This document shows, piece after piece, positions 25,401 to 33,914 of a stretch of DNA of 64,000 nucleotides (position 1 is its first letter; each line of letters opens with the position of its first letter). Both the position numbers and the translations under genes were made by a program. This DNA is from Mycolicibacterium grossiae. GTDB lineage: Bacteria; Actinomycetota; Actinomycetes; Mycobacteriales; Mycobacteriaceae. The notes beneath the pieces were generated by a model. That model did no database searches. It saw nothing but the letters and a program-made list of their open reading frames with translations, and was not told the DNA's origin. Location: contig NZ_CP043474.1 of the NCBI RefSeq assembly GCF_008329645.1, forward strand, positions 3,658,001 through 3,722,000. Reading direction: 5' to 3'.

Positions 25401-26264
25401 GATGGACTTGATCTGCACCGGCGTGGCGGGCTTTCCGTCGCCGCCACCGCCCTCGACGCCGCCGGCGGCGATCTTGTCGAGCGTCGCGAGACCGGTCTGG
25501 TCGATCTTGCCGAACACGGTGTAGCCCGGGGGCAGCTGGGAGTCCTGGTAGACGAGGAAGAACTGGCTGCCGTTGGTACCCGGACCGGCGTTGGCCATGG
25601 CGAGCGTGCCGCGCGGGTAGGTGACGGGCTGCTGCAGTGCCGGGTCGTCCGGGCGGTACTGGTTGGTGGGGTATTCGTTGGCGAACTCGTAGCCCGGCCC
25701 GCCGGTGCCCTGACCGGTCGGGTCGCCGCACTGCAGGACCGCGAGGCCGCCGGTGGTGAGCCGGTGGCACGGCGTGTCGTTGAAGTAGTTCTGCTGGGCC
25801 AGGCTGGCGAAGCTGTTCACCGTGCACGGGGCCTTGGCGTTGTCCAGCTGCAGGCCGATGTTGCCCTGCGTGGTCTCCATGCTGGCGCTGACCTCGGCGG
25901 GGTCGGTGGGGACCTTGCCGGTGCGCGGCGGCTTGTTCGGCTTGCTCGCGGCCTTCGCGGCCGGGTACTGGCAGTTGGCGCCCAGGTCGGCGGGCGCGGC
26001 GAAGGCCGGTAGGGCCGCTTGGCCGGGCGCCGCGGAGGGAGACGCCGGGCTGCTGGTGGTGGTGGCCGCGGACGCCGTCGTGCTCCCGGAGTCCTGGTTC
26101 ACCAGCACCACGGTGGTGACGATGGCGGCGATCACGACGACGGCGCCGACCACGGAGCCGACGATGGTGGCGGTCCGCCGCCGCTTGGCCTGGGCTGCCC
26201 GCCGCTCGAGCTGGCGTTCCAGCTTGCGCTTGGCCGTCGCACGTCGCTGTTCGTTGGTGGGCAC
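25389..26264 (-). CDS. ppiB: Membrane-anchored cyclophilin-type peptidyl-prolyl isomerase
   Basis: 291 residues. A basic coiled-coil-like head (NEQRRATAKRKLERQLERRAAQAKRRR) precedes a single membrane helix (about 31-53). A Ser/Ala/Pro linker and a C-terminal cyclophilin domain follow: CHRLTTGG, VLQCGDPTGQGTGGPGYEF, RGTLAMANAGPGTNGSQFFLVYQD, YTVFGKID. This matches the PpiB found between rel and hisS in other mycobacteria. GTG 26264 has a GAGGAG Shine-Dalgarno. The DUF4190-type paralogue follows after 22 nt, so the pair arose by tandem duplication with a change of membrane anchor. Confidence 0.9.
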   Translation of the reverse strand: MPTNEQRRATAKRKLERQLERRAAQAKRRRTATIVGSVVGAVVVIAAIVTTVVLVNQDSGSTTASAATTTSSPASPSAAPGQAALPAFAAPADLGANCQYPAAKAASKPNKPPRTGKVPTDPAEVSASMETTQGNIGLQLDNAKAPCTVNSFASLAQQNYFNDTPCHRLTTGGLAVLQCGDPTGQGTGGPGYEFANEYPTNQYRPDDPALQQPVTYPRGTLAMANAGPGTNGSQFFLVYQDSQLPPGYTVFGKIDQTGLATLDKIAAGGVEGGGGDGKPATPVQIKSIALD

Positions 26265-26387
26265 CGCCGCACTCCTCGTTTCCTCGGGGTCGTCGGACGC
26301 GACGACACGCTCGTGGTCGGCACCGAGTGTGCCAAACGCAGCTGAACACGGGCCCCGCGACCCGCTCGGTCCGGTGATGGAAAACTG

Positions 26388-27056
26388 ATGGGCGTGTTGA
26401 TCACGGGGTTTCCGGCGGGCTGGTTGCAGTGCAACTGCTACGTCGTCGCGCCGCGGCAGGGTGCCGACGCGATCATCGTCGACCCCGGTCAGAAGGCGAT
26501 GCCGCGCCTGCGCGCCATCCTCGACCAGAACCGACTGACGCCGGCGGCGGTACTGCTCACCCACGGCCACATCGACCACATGTGGTCGGCGCAGAAGGTG
26601 TCCGACACCTACGGCTGCCCGACGTTCATCCATCCCGAGGACCGCGCCATGCTCACCGACCCGATCAAGGGCATCGGGCCGCGGATGGCGCAGTTCGCCG
26701 TCGGCGTGATGTTCCGCGAGCCGCGCCAGGTGGTCGAGTTCGGCCGCGACGGCGAGCAACTGGCTCTGGGCGAGTTGACCATCGACGTCGACCACACGCC
26801 GGGGCACACCGGCGGCTCGGTCGTGTTCCGGCTGGCGGACGGCCCCACCGAGGTCGCCTTCACCGGGGATACGCTGTTCAAGCAGTCGATCGGCCGCACC
26901 GATCTGCTCGGCGGCAGCGGGCGGGCGCTGCTGACGTCGATCGTGGAGAAGCTGTTGGTGCTCGACGACTCCTGCGTGGTACTACCGGGGCACGGCCCGA
27001 AGACGACCATCGGCGCCGAACGCCGATCCAACCCATTCCTCGAAGGTCTTTCGTGA
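26388..27056 (+). CDS. MBL-fold metallo-hydrolase (glyoxalase II-like)
   Basis: 222 residues. The dinuclear zinc motif reads LLTHGHIDHMWS (HxHxDH) near residue 63, followed by DHTPGHTGGSVVF and the bridging Asp in VAFTGDTLF; the last ligand is in VLPGHGPKTTIG. Relatives hydrolyse thioesters such as S-lactoylglutathione or the mycothiol equivalent; the substrate is not provable from sequence. It starts divergently from ppiB and overlaps hisS by 4 nt, an order conserved in actinobacteria. Confidence 0.92.
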   Translation: MGVLITGFPAGWLQCNCYVVAPRQGADAIIVDPGQKAMPRLRAILDQNRLTPAAVLLTHGHIDHMWSAQKVSDTYGCPTFIHPEDRAMLTDPIKGIGPRMAQFAVGVMFREPRQVVEFGRDGEQLALGELTIDVDHTPGHTGGSVVFRLADGPTEVAFTGDTLFKQSIGRTDLLGGSGRALLTSIVEKLLVLDDSCVVLPGHGPKTTIGAERRSNPFLEGLS

Positions 27057-28312
27057 GCGAATTTCAGGCGCCCAAGGGCGTCCCGGACTATCTGCCGCCG
27101 GATTCGGCCCAGTTCGTCGCGGTGCGCGACGGCCTGCTCGAGTCGGCGCGGCGCGCCGGGTACGGCTACGTCGAGCTGCCGATCTTCGAGGACACCGCGC
27201 TGTTCGCGCGCGGCGTCGGCGAATCGACCGACGTCGTCTCCAAGGAGATGTACACCTTCGCCGACCGCGGCGACCGCTCGGTGACGTTGCGCCCGGAGGG
27301 CACCGCCGGGGTGATGCGCGCGGTCATCGAGCACGGCATCGACCGCGGCGCGCTGCCCGCGAAGCTGTGCTACTCCGGCCCGTTCTTCCGCTACGAGCGG
27401 CCCCAGGCGGGCCGCTACCGGCAGCTGCAGCAGGTCGGCGTGGAGGCGGTCGGCGTCGACGATCCGGCGCTCGACGCCGAGGTGATCGCCGTGGCGGACA
27501 GCGGGTTTCGCTCGCTGGGCCTTGACGGGTTCCGACTGGAGATCACGTCGCTCGGCGACGACACCTGCCGGCCTCAGTACCGGGAACTGCTGCAGGAGTT
27601 CCTCTTCGGCCTCGACCTCGACGAGGACACCCGGCGCCGCGCGGAGATCAACCCGTTGCGGGTGCTCGACGACAAGCGACCGCACGTGCGCGAGATGACG
27701 GCCGATGCCCCGCTGATGCTCGACCACCTCTCGGAGTCCGCGCGGGAGCACTTCGACGCGGTGCTGGGGTATCTGGATGCGCTGCGGGTGCCCTACGTGG
27801 TGAATCCGCGCATGGTCCGGGGGCTGGACTACTACACCAAGACGACGTTCGAGTTCGTGCACGACGGGCTCGGCGCGCAATCGGGCATCGGCGGTGGCGG
27901 CCGCTACGACGGGCTCATGCGCCAGCTCGGTGGTCGCGACCTGTCCGGCATCGGCTTCGGGCTCGGCGTCGACCGCACCCTGCTCGCGTTGCGCGCCGAG
28001 GGCAGGACGGTCGGACCCCGCGCCGCGGTGGACGTCTACGGCGTCCCGCTGGGCGACGCGGCCAAGCGCGTGCTGGTGCCGCTCGCCGCTGCGCTGCGGG
28101 CCGCGGGGGTGCGCGTCGACCTCGCCTACGGCGACCGCGGCATGAAGGGCGCGATGCGGGCCGCCGACCGATCCGGTGCGACGCTGGCGCTGGTCGCCGG
28201 TGACCGCGACGTCGATGCGGGAACCGTGGGCGTCAAGGACCTCTCGACCGGCGAGCAGGTCGACGTGGCGCTCGACGCCGTCGTCGACGCGGTGCTGTCG
28301 CGGCTGGCCTGA
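27053..28312 (+). CDS. hisS: Histidyl-tRNA synthetase
   Basis: 419 residues, class II synthetase charging tRNA-His. Motif 2 region TLRPEGTAGVMRAVIEHG and YSGPFFRYERPQAGRYRQLQQ, histidine-specific motifs RGLDYYTKTTFEF and QSGIGGGGRYDGLMRQLGG, motif 3 GIGFGLGVDRTLLAL, then the anticodon-binding domain from about residue 325. GTG 27053 overlaps the MBL gene stop, so the two are co-translated. dtd follows 10 nt later. Confidence 0.97.
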   Translation: MSEFQAPKGVPDYLPPDSAQFVAVRDGLLESARRAGYGYVELPIFEDTALFARGVGESTDVVSKEMYTFADRGDRSVTLRPEGTAGVMRAVIEHGIDRGALPAKLCYSGPFFRYERPQAGRYRQLQQVGVEAVGVDDPALDAEVIAVADSGFRSLGLDGFRLEITSLGDDTCRPQYRELLQEFLFGLDLDEDTRRRAEINPLRVLDDKRPHVREMTADAPLMLDHLSESAREHFDAVLGYLDALRVPYVVNPRMVRGLDYYTKTTFEFVHDGLGAQSGIGGGGRYDGLMRQLGGRDLSGIGFGLGVDRTLLALRAEGRTVGPRAAVDVYGVPLGDAAKRVLVPLAAALRAAGVRVDLAYGDRGMKGAMRAADRSGATLALVAGDRDVDAGTVGVKDLSTGEQVDVALDAVVDAVLSRLA

Positions 28313-28322
28313 GGCCGGGGCC

Positions 28323-28754
28323 GTGCGGGTGCTGGTGCAGCGGGTCAGTGCGGCCCGGGTGCGGGTCGACGGCGGCGTGGTGGGGGAGATCCGCCCCCAA
28401 GGGCAGGGGCTGCTGGCGTTGGTGGGCGTGACCCACGCCGACGACGCCGCGACCGCGCGGCGGATGGCCGACAAGCTGTGGCGGCTGCGCATCCTCGACG
28501 GCGAGCGCAGCGCCGCGGACGTCTTTGCGCCGGTGCTGGTGGTCAGCCAGTTCACCCTCTACGGCGACACCGCCAAGGGGCGCCGGCCATCCTGGAACGC
28601 CGCCGCGCCCCGCGCCGTCGCCGAACCGCTGGTCGACGCATTCGCCGCGGCGCTGCGCGACCTCGGCGCCGAGGTGGCGACGGGGATCTTTGGAGCGGAC
28701 ATGGCGGTCGAACTCGTCAACGACGGTCCGGTAACGGTGCTCCTCGAACTGTGA
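28323..28754 (+). CDS. dtd: D-aminoacyl-tRNA deacylase
   Basis: 143 residues. It removes D-amino acids (and glycine from tRNA-Ala) mischarged to tRNA. The start VRVLVQRVSAARVRVDG, the active-site strand VVSQFTLYGDTAKGRRPSW and the cross-subunit Gly-cisPro motif in VNDGPVTVLLEL are all present. The start is GTG 28323. Downstream of hisS in the same direction with 10 nt between, it forms a quality-control pair with the synthetase. In some mycobacteria dtd lies elsewhere, so this placement is of minor interest. Confidence 0.93.
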   Translation: MRVLVQRVSAARVRVDGGVVGEIRPQGQGLLALVGVTHADDAATARRMADKLWRLRILDGERSAADVFAPVLVVSQFTLYGDTAKGRRPSWNAAAPRAVAEPLVDAFAAALRDLGAEVATGIFGADMAVELVNDGPVTVLLEL

Positions 28755-28835
28755 CGCCGCGCCGCCGCGGTGATCTCGACCTGCTGCGGTGGTGGGCTCG
28801 GTAACGATCCGCTACCGTCCGGCGATGTGACGGTC

Positions 28836-29264
28836 ATGCGAAAGAGGATGAGCAGGGTCGGGGCGGCGTGCGCGTCGCTGGTCGCGGTGGCGGGTCTCGG
28901 ATTCGGTTCGGGCGCAGCTCATGCCGAGCCGGCGGCCGGACAGCAGGTGCGCTACTCGGTCACCGTTGCCGGCGCGTACCCGGTCGAACTCTTCTACCTG
29001 GTCTCGCAGCCGCCGAGCATGGAGGCCTACAACGCGGACCCGTACGCGTTCATGAAGCGCGAGACGCTCAACCTGGACCCGGGGACGCCGTGGGTGTTCG
29101 AGACGACGCTCGCCGATCCCCAGTGGGCCATCCTGTCGGTGAGCAGCACGACGCGCGGGATGCAGGCGGCCCCGAACCCGCACTGTGACATCGCGATCGA
29201 CGGCCAGGTGGCCGTGCAGCAGGACGCGCCGTACAACCCGCGCTGCCAGCTCACCAAGTGGTGA
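28836..29264 (+). CDS. Putative secreted protein of unknown function
   Basis: About 142 residues. MRKRMSRVGAACASLVAVAGLGFGSGAAHAEP is a Sec signal peptide with an AHA cleavage site near residue 30. The mature part of about 110 residues has two cysteines (NPHCDI and NPRCQL) likely to form a disulfide, and reads like a small beta-rich mycobacterial exported protein. The function is not recognised. Starts at GTG 28827, ATG 28836 and ATG 28848 are possible; 28836 keeps the basic n-region intact. It stands alone between dtd and the radical SAM gene. Confidence 0.7.
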   Translation: MRKRMSRVGAACASLVAVAGLGFGSGAAHAEPAAGQQVRYSVTVAGAYPVELFYLVSQPPSMEAYNADPYAFMKRETLNLDPGTPWVFETTLADPQWAILSVSSTTRGMQAAPNPHCDIAIDGQVAVQQDAPYNPRCQLTKW

Positions 29265-29292
29265 CGGCGGCGGGAGGGGATTCCCGCCGGGC

Positions 29293-29320
29293 TTGACACC
29301 GTGGTCGAACGTGCGTTCGA
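29293..29320 (+). promoter_or_regulatory. LexA/SOS box and -35 upstream of the radical SAM gene
   Basis: TCGAACGTGCGTTCGA (29305-29320) is a perfect match to the mycobacterial SOS consensus TCGAAC-N4-GTTCGA. A consensus -35 TTGACA sits at 29293-29298. The box ends 7 nt before the ATG, so bound LexA should block this promoter. From memory the M. tuberculosis homologue Rv2578c is DNA-damage inducible. Confidence 0.88.
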
Positions 29321-29327
29321 ATGAGGC

Positions 29328-30338
29328 ATGCGATGGGACGGTCAGGGCGTACGCGTCGACGACGGTGCGCTGCCGGGCCTGCAGCGGATCGGGTTCGTCC
29401 GCTCGGTGCGGACGCCGGAGTTCGCGGGTCTGACGTTCCACGAGATCCTGTGCAAGTCGGCGCTCAACAAGGTGCCCGACGCGGTGAACCTGCCGTTCCA
29501 GTACACCGTCAACGGCTACCGCGGATGCAGTCACGCGTGCCGGTACTGCTTCGCACGGCCGACGCACGAGTACCTCGACTTCGATCCCGGTCGTGACTTC
29601 GACACCCAGGTGGTGGTCAAGACCAATGTCGTCGACGTGCTGCGGCGCGAGGTGCGTCGGCGGTCCTGGACGCGGCAGACCGTGGCGCTCGGCACCAACA
29701 CCGACCCCTACCAGCGCGCCGAGGGGCGGTATGCGCTGATGCCGGGCATCGTCGACGCCCTCGCTTCGAGCGGCACCCCGTTCTCCATCCTCACCAAGGG
29801 CACGCTGCTGCAGCGCGACCTGCCGCTGGTCGCCGCGGCCGGGAAGCACGTCGACGTCAGCGTGGCGGTGTCCCTGGCGATCGGCGATCCCGAACTGCAC
29901 CAGCTGGTCGAGCCGGGGACGCCCACGCCGCGCGCCCGGCTCGGGTTGATCCGCGCGGTGCGCGAGGCGGGGCTGGACTGTCACGTCATGGTGGCGCCGG
30001 TGCTGCCGCACCTCACCGACTCCGCCGAGCACCTCGACGCGCTGCTCGGATCGATCGCCGCCGCGGGCGCCACCAGTGTGACGGTGTTCGGGCTGCACCT
30101 GCGGGGCACCACCCGCGGGTGGTTCACCAGCTGGCTGGCCGCCACGCGCCCCGACCTCGTCGCCCGCTACCGCGAGCTGTATCGCGGCAGCGCCTACCTC
30201 CCGCAGAACTACCGGGACGCGTTGCGCGACAGAGCCCTTCCGCTGATCCGCAAGCACGGGCTCACCGGCGACCACCGCCCGTTCCGGACGACGCGGGCGC
30301 CCGCGGTGGCGGCCGACCTGCAGCCGACCCTGTTCTGA
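29328..30338 (+). CDS. SOS-controlled radical SAM protein (Rv2578c family)
   Basis: 336 residues. The radical SAM cluster is CSHACRYC (Cys67, Cys71, Cys74), the CxxxCxxC of enzymes that cleave SAM. FHEILCKSALNKVPDAVNLPFQYTVNGY precedes it. ALGTNTDPYQRAEGRY and TKGTLLQRDLPLVA are typical of the Rv2578c group, distantly related to spore photoproduct lyase. The ATG at 29328 lies just downstream of a perfect SOS box, so a role in DNA damage is likely, but the reaction is unknown. No operon partner is evident. Confidence 0.87.
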   Translation: MRWDGQGVRVDDGALPGLQRIGFVRSVRTPEFAGLTFHEILCKSALNKVPDAVNLPFQYTVNGYRGCSHACRYCFARPTHEYLDFDPGRDFDTQVVVKTNVVDVLRREVRRRSWTRQTVALGTNTDPYQRAEGRYALMPGIVDALASSGTPFSILTKGTLLQRDLPLVAAAGKHVDVSVAVSLAIGDPELHQLVEPGTPTPRARLGLIRAVREAGLDCHVMVAPVLPHLTDSAEHLDALLGSIAAAGATSVTVFGLHLRGTTRGWFTSWLAATRPDLVARYRELYRGSAYLPQNYRDALRDRALPLIRKHGLTGDHRPFRTTRAPAVAADLQPTLF

Positions 30339-30360
30339 CGTCCGAATCTTGTGCATCGCG

Positions 30361-30397
30361 GTACCACCGCGTACCGTCGTCGGTACCGTTGAGTACC
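30361..30397. repeat. Four phased GTACC repeats upstream of the P450
   Basis: GTACC occurs at 30361, 30371, 30383 and 30393, i.e. 10, 12 and 10 nt apart, on one face of the helix. Inverted forms overlap: CGCGGT-ACC-ACCGCG (30357-30371), TACCG-N4-CGGTA (30372-30385), CGGTACCG (30381-30388). It looks like a multi-site operator or activator array, but no regulator gene is adjacent. Confidence 0.5.
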
Positions 30398-30413
30398 GAC
30401 GAGTGGAGGCGAC

Positions 30414-31784
30414 GTGGAGGCGACGAACGACCCGGTGCGGCTGCCGCCCGCGCCGAGAATCCCCGCGCTGGTCCAAGGTGCGGCCTTCGTGGCGGCCCGG
30501 GGCGCGGCGATCCGCGCCGTCGGCCGCCGCCACGGCTCGGAGTTCACCCTCGACCTGCCGGTGTTCGGGCGGACCGTCGTCGTCAGCGACCCGGCGCTCG
30601 TCAAGGAGGTCTTCACTGCGCACACCGACCTCGTCGGCCGCGCGGGAACGCTGGGCGAGGTCTTCGGCCCCGGCTCGACGTTCAGCCTCGACGGCGCCGA
30701 GCACCGTGCGCGGCGCAAGCTGCTGGTGCCGCCGTTCCACGGCAGGCGGATGCACGGGTACGAGGACATCATCGTCTAGGAAGTGCACCGCGAGATCGAC
30801 GCCTGGCCCGAGGGCACCGAGTTCGCGACGCTGCCGTCGATGATGCGCATCACCCTCAACGCCATCCTGCGGGCGGTGTTCGGTGCTGAGGGCGACGCCC
30901 TCGCCGAGCTACGGGAGCTGTTGCCGCCGATGGTGATTCGAGCCTCCCGGTTGGCGGTCCTCCCGCCGGTGTTCCGCACCGACTTCGGTCCGTGGAGCCC
31001 GTGGGGGCGCGTCGAGCGGATGCGCCGGCGTTACGACGCCGTCGTCGCGCGGCTGATCGCCGAGGCGCGGTCGGATCCCGCGCTGGCCGAGCGCGGCGAC
31101 GTGCTCGCCCTGATGCTGCAGGCCCGCTACGAGGACGGGTCGGCGATCACCGACGAGCACGTCGCCGACGAGCTGCTCACGCTGCTGGCGGCCGGGCACG
31201 AGACCACCGCCACCACGCTGGCCTGGGCGGTGGAGAGGTTGCGCCGCCATCCGGAACTGCTGCGGCGACTCACCGCAGAGGTCGACGACGGCCGATCGGA
31301 TCTGTTGCAGGCCACCGTCTTCGAGGTGCAGCGCGTCCGGCCGGTGATCAACGGCTTCGCCCGGGTGACCAAGCAGCGAATCCGGCTGGGGGAGTGGGTG
31401 CTGCCCGAACGGCAGGTGGTCATGGTGAGCATTTCGCTCGCCCACGCCGCCGAACGCGCCTTCCCCGACGCCGCGGCGTTCGATCCCGACCGCTTCGTCG
31501 GGCACGCCCCGGACACCTACACCTGGATCCCGTTCGGCGGAGGCGTGCGGCGCTGCATTGGCGCCGCGTTCGCGAACATGGAGATGACGGTGACGCTGCG
31601 CGAACTGCTGCGCGCCTTCACCGTCGTCCCCACCGCGGCACCCGGCGAACGCTCGCACTCCCGCGGCGTCGCCACCGCCCCCGGCCGCGGTGGTCGGATC
31701 ACGGTGCGCCGCAGATCGATTCCGAGCGACACGATCGGTCGCGCCACCACCCACGGCGGCGTCGCTGCGGCGACGTCGCGATGA
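30414..31784 (+). pseudogene. Cytochrome P450 interrupted by an in-frame TAG
   Basis: One reading frame encodes a whole P450 of about 456 residues but contains a TAG at 30777-30779, codon 122, between GYEDIIV and EVHREIDAWPEG. Before it are the Pro-rich start and C-helix region EHRARRKLLVPPFHGRRM. After it are the I-helix AGHETTATTLAW, ExxR in EVQR, and the heme loop FGGGVRRCIGAAFANMEM. Nothing else is damaged. By eye it resembles the mycobacterial CYP135/CYP138 type. A GGAGG Shine-Dalgarno precedes GTG 30414; GTG 30783 lacks a spaced Shine-Dalgarno, so re-initiation is unlikely. It is followed by an SDR gene. Confidence 0.85.
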
Positions 31785-31797
31785 CGAAGGAGAATCC

Positions 31798-32664
31798 ATG
31801 ACCACCGTCCTGCGGGGGCGCACCGCCGTGATCACCGGCGCCGGCTCGGGCATCGGACGCGCGCTGGCGCAACGGCTCTCGGGCGACGGCAGTTCGGTCG
31901 CACTCGCCGACGTGGACGCCCACGCGCTCGAGGAGACGGCCGCCACGCTGGACGGTCCGGTGCTCACCCGCGTACTCGACGTCCGGGACGCGGCCGCGCA
32001 ACGCGCGTTCGCCGCCGAGGTCGCCGACTGGACGCCGACGCCGCTCGGCGCGGTGTTCAACAACGCGGGCGTGGCGGTGTCCTCGCCCGTCCTCGACGCG
32101 GTCGCCGAGGACGACGACTGGCTGTGGGACATCAACTTCCACGGCGTCGTCAACGGCACCCGGGCCTTCCTGCCGCTCCTCGTCGCGCAGGACTCCGGCG
32201 CCATCGTCAACACCTCGAGCGTCTTCGGGCTGGTGGGCATGCCGAACCAGAGTGCCTACTGCGCCGCCAAGTTCGCCGTCCGCGGGTTCACCGACTCGCT
32301 GCGTCAGGAACTGCGCGGCACCGGGGTGCGTGCGGTCGCCGTCCATCCGGGCGGGATCAACACCAACATCGTCCGCAACGCCCGCTTCCGGCGCGACCCG
32401 GAGGGACGCGGCCGCAGCCACGACGAGATGGCCGCCGAGTTCGCGGCCATCACGATGACCGAGCCGGCCACGGCCGCGGCGATCATCGTGCGCGGCGTCG
32501 AACGCGGCAAGGCGCGCATCCTCGTCGGCCCCGACGCCTACGTCTTCGACGCGCTCGGCCGCATCGCGCCGACGCACTACTACGACGTCATCAGCTGGGC
32601 CGAGTCCCGGTTGCGCCGCCGGGCACGGGCACGGACCTCGGTGCCCCGCGAGTCGGTGCGCTAG
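31798..32664 (+). CDS. Short-chain dehydrogenase/reductase (SDR)
   Basis: 288 residues, classical SDR. NAD(P)-binding VITGAGSGIGRALAQRL near residues 11-27, FNNAGVAVSS, catalytic Ser in VNTSSVFG, and Tyr-x3-Lys in QSAYCAAKFAVRG. The C-terminal extension (PTHYYDVISWAESRLRRRARART) may touch the membrane. The Asp after the second strand (ALADVDAHAL) suggests NAD rather than NADP. GAAGGAGAA lies ahead of the ATG. It is 13 nt after the P450 frame, so the two were probably an oxidation pair, the SDR processing the P450's alcohol product. Its stop abuts the convergent acyl-CoA dehydrogenase. Confidence 0.9.
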   Translation: MTTVLRGRTAVITGAGSGIGRALAQRLSGDGSSVALADVDAHALEETAATLDGPVLTRVLDVRDAAAQRAFAAEVADWTPTPLGAVFNNAGVAVSSPVLDAVAEDDDWLWDINFHGVVNGTRAFLPLLVAQDSGAIVNTSSVFGLVGMPNQSAYCAAKFAVRGFTDSLRQELRGTGVRAVAVHPGGINTNIVRNARFRRDPEGRGRSHDEMAAEFAAITMTEPATAAAIIVRGVERGKARILVGPDAYVFDALGRIAPTHYYDVISWAESRLRRRARARTSVPRESVR

Positions 32665-33914
32665 TTCTTGTTGCGCTTCACCTTATTGAACGGCACGCCG
32701 CGATCGGCGGCCGGTTCGCGCGGGAACCCGAGGATCCGTTCGCCGATGATGTTGCGGGCGATCTCGGTGGTGCCACCGCCGAGCGACGCCGCCTGGCGCG
32801 ACGGGTACCGGGCGCCGTACTCGAACAACCCGCTGCCATCGTCGACGACCGCTGCGGCACCCGCGATCTCGAGGGCGGTGTCGATCTCGAACTGCACGGT
32901 CTCCGCGTGCGTGATGCGGATGATCGACCCGGCCGCCGGCGGCAGCCTGCCATCGAGCACGCCGTGGTACACGTGGTCGACGAGCTGGTCCTGCACCATG
33001 CGGCGGACCAGCGCACGGCCGGCCTTGGCGCGGGCGCGCGGATCGTCGGACAGGCCCGTCGCGGCCAGCAGACCGACGTAGTCGACCTGCTTGTCCGACG
33101 CGCCCTCGGCGCCGATGCCGCTGGAGAACTCGGAGCCGCCGCCCACCGCGCGGCGTTCGTGGTAAAGCTGGCGGGAGGCGACCTCCCAGCCCCCGTTCAC
33201 CTCGCCCACCACCGCGTCGCCGTCGAGGACGAGGTCGTCGAAGAACTCCTCGCAGAACTCCTCGCCGCCGTCGACCTGCTTGATTCGGCGCATCGTGATG
33301 CCGGGCGCGTCGAGGGAGACGAGGAACATAGTGAGGCCCTGGTGCTTGGGCACGTCCCAGTCGGTGCGGGCCAGTAGCAGTCCGTAGTCGGCGGCGAAGG
33401 CGCTCGTACTCCAGGTCTTCGCGCCGTTGATCACCCAGGAGTCTCCGCGTCGCTCGGCGCGCGTGATGACACCGGCGAGGTCGGATCCGCCGCTGGGTTC
33501 GCTCAGCAGCTGCACCAGCACCTCGTCCCCCCGGATCGCGCCGGCGATGTGCATGCGCTTCTGGTCCTCGCTGCCCGTGTCGAGGATCGTCGCCGCACAG
33601 ATCGTGAACGTCGGGGTGTTGAGGATGATCGGCATCTCGTAGTCCCGCGACGCCTCGTCGAACGCCCGCTGATAGGCGATGGGCAGGCCGAGACCGCCGT
33701 ACTCGCGCGGGAAGCAGATGCCGGCGAAGCCGCCGGAGTACAGGGTCTTCTGCAGTTTGCGCGCCCGCAGCCAGGGGGCCTCCTCGCCGCGGTCGGCCTC
33801 CGGCGGATGTGCCGGGTCGATGCGCGGCATGGAGTCGGCGAGCCACTGTCGCGCCCGCTCGGCGAACTCGGCCACCGTCTCGGTGGTCGATGGTGCGCTG
33901 GTGGTGTCGGTCAC
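32661..33914 (-). CDS. Acyl-CoA dehydrogenase (FadE type)
   Basis: 417 residues. It has the three-part acyl-CoA dehydrogenase fold: an N-terminal helical domain with ICFPREYGGLGLP; the middle beta domain with VQLLSEPSGGSDLAGVITRAERRGDSWVINGAKTWSTSAF for FAD and substrate binding; and the C-terminal helical domain ending SLGGGTTEIARNIIGERILGFPREP. It forms an overlapping pair (4 nt) with the next fadE-like gene. Such mycobacterial FadE pairs commonly act as alpha2beta2 heterotetramers on steroid or branched side-chain CoAs, an inference from family knowledge. GTG start at 33914. Confidence 0.92.
   Translation of the reverse strand: MTDTTSAPSTTETVAEFAERARQWLADSMPRIDPAHPPEADRGEEAPWLRARKLQKTLYSGGFAGICFPREYGGLGLPIAYQRAFDEASRDYEMPIILNTPTFTICAATILDTGSEDQKRMHIAGAIRGDEVLVQLLSEPSGGSDLAGVITRAERRGDSWVINGAKTWSTSAFAADYGLLLARTDWDVPKHQGLTMFLVSLDAPGITMRRIKQVDGGEEFCEEFFDDLVLDGDAVVGEVNGGWEVASRQLYHERRAVGGGSEFSSGIGAEGASDKQVDYVGLLAATGLSDDPRARAKAGRALVRRMVQDQLVDHVYHGVLDGRLPPAAGSIIRITHAETVQFEIDTALEIAGAAAVVDDGSGLFEYGARYPSRQAASLGGGTTEIARNIIGERILGFPREPAADRGVPFNKVKRNKN

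Noticed and set aside
30783..31784. Treating the distal P450 part as an independent gene starting at GTG 30783
   Set aside because: It lacks the N-terminal third of the fold and a spaced Shine-Dalgarno, and continues exactly in frame from the upstream part, so a nonsense-interrupted single gene is the better reading.
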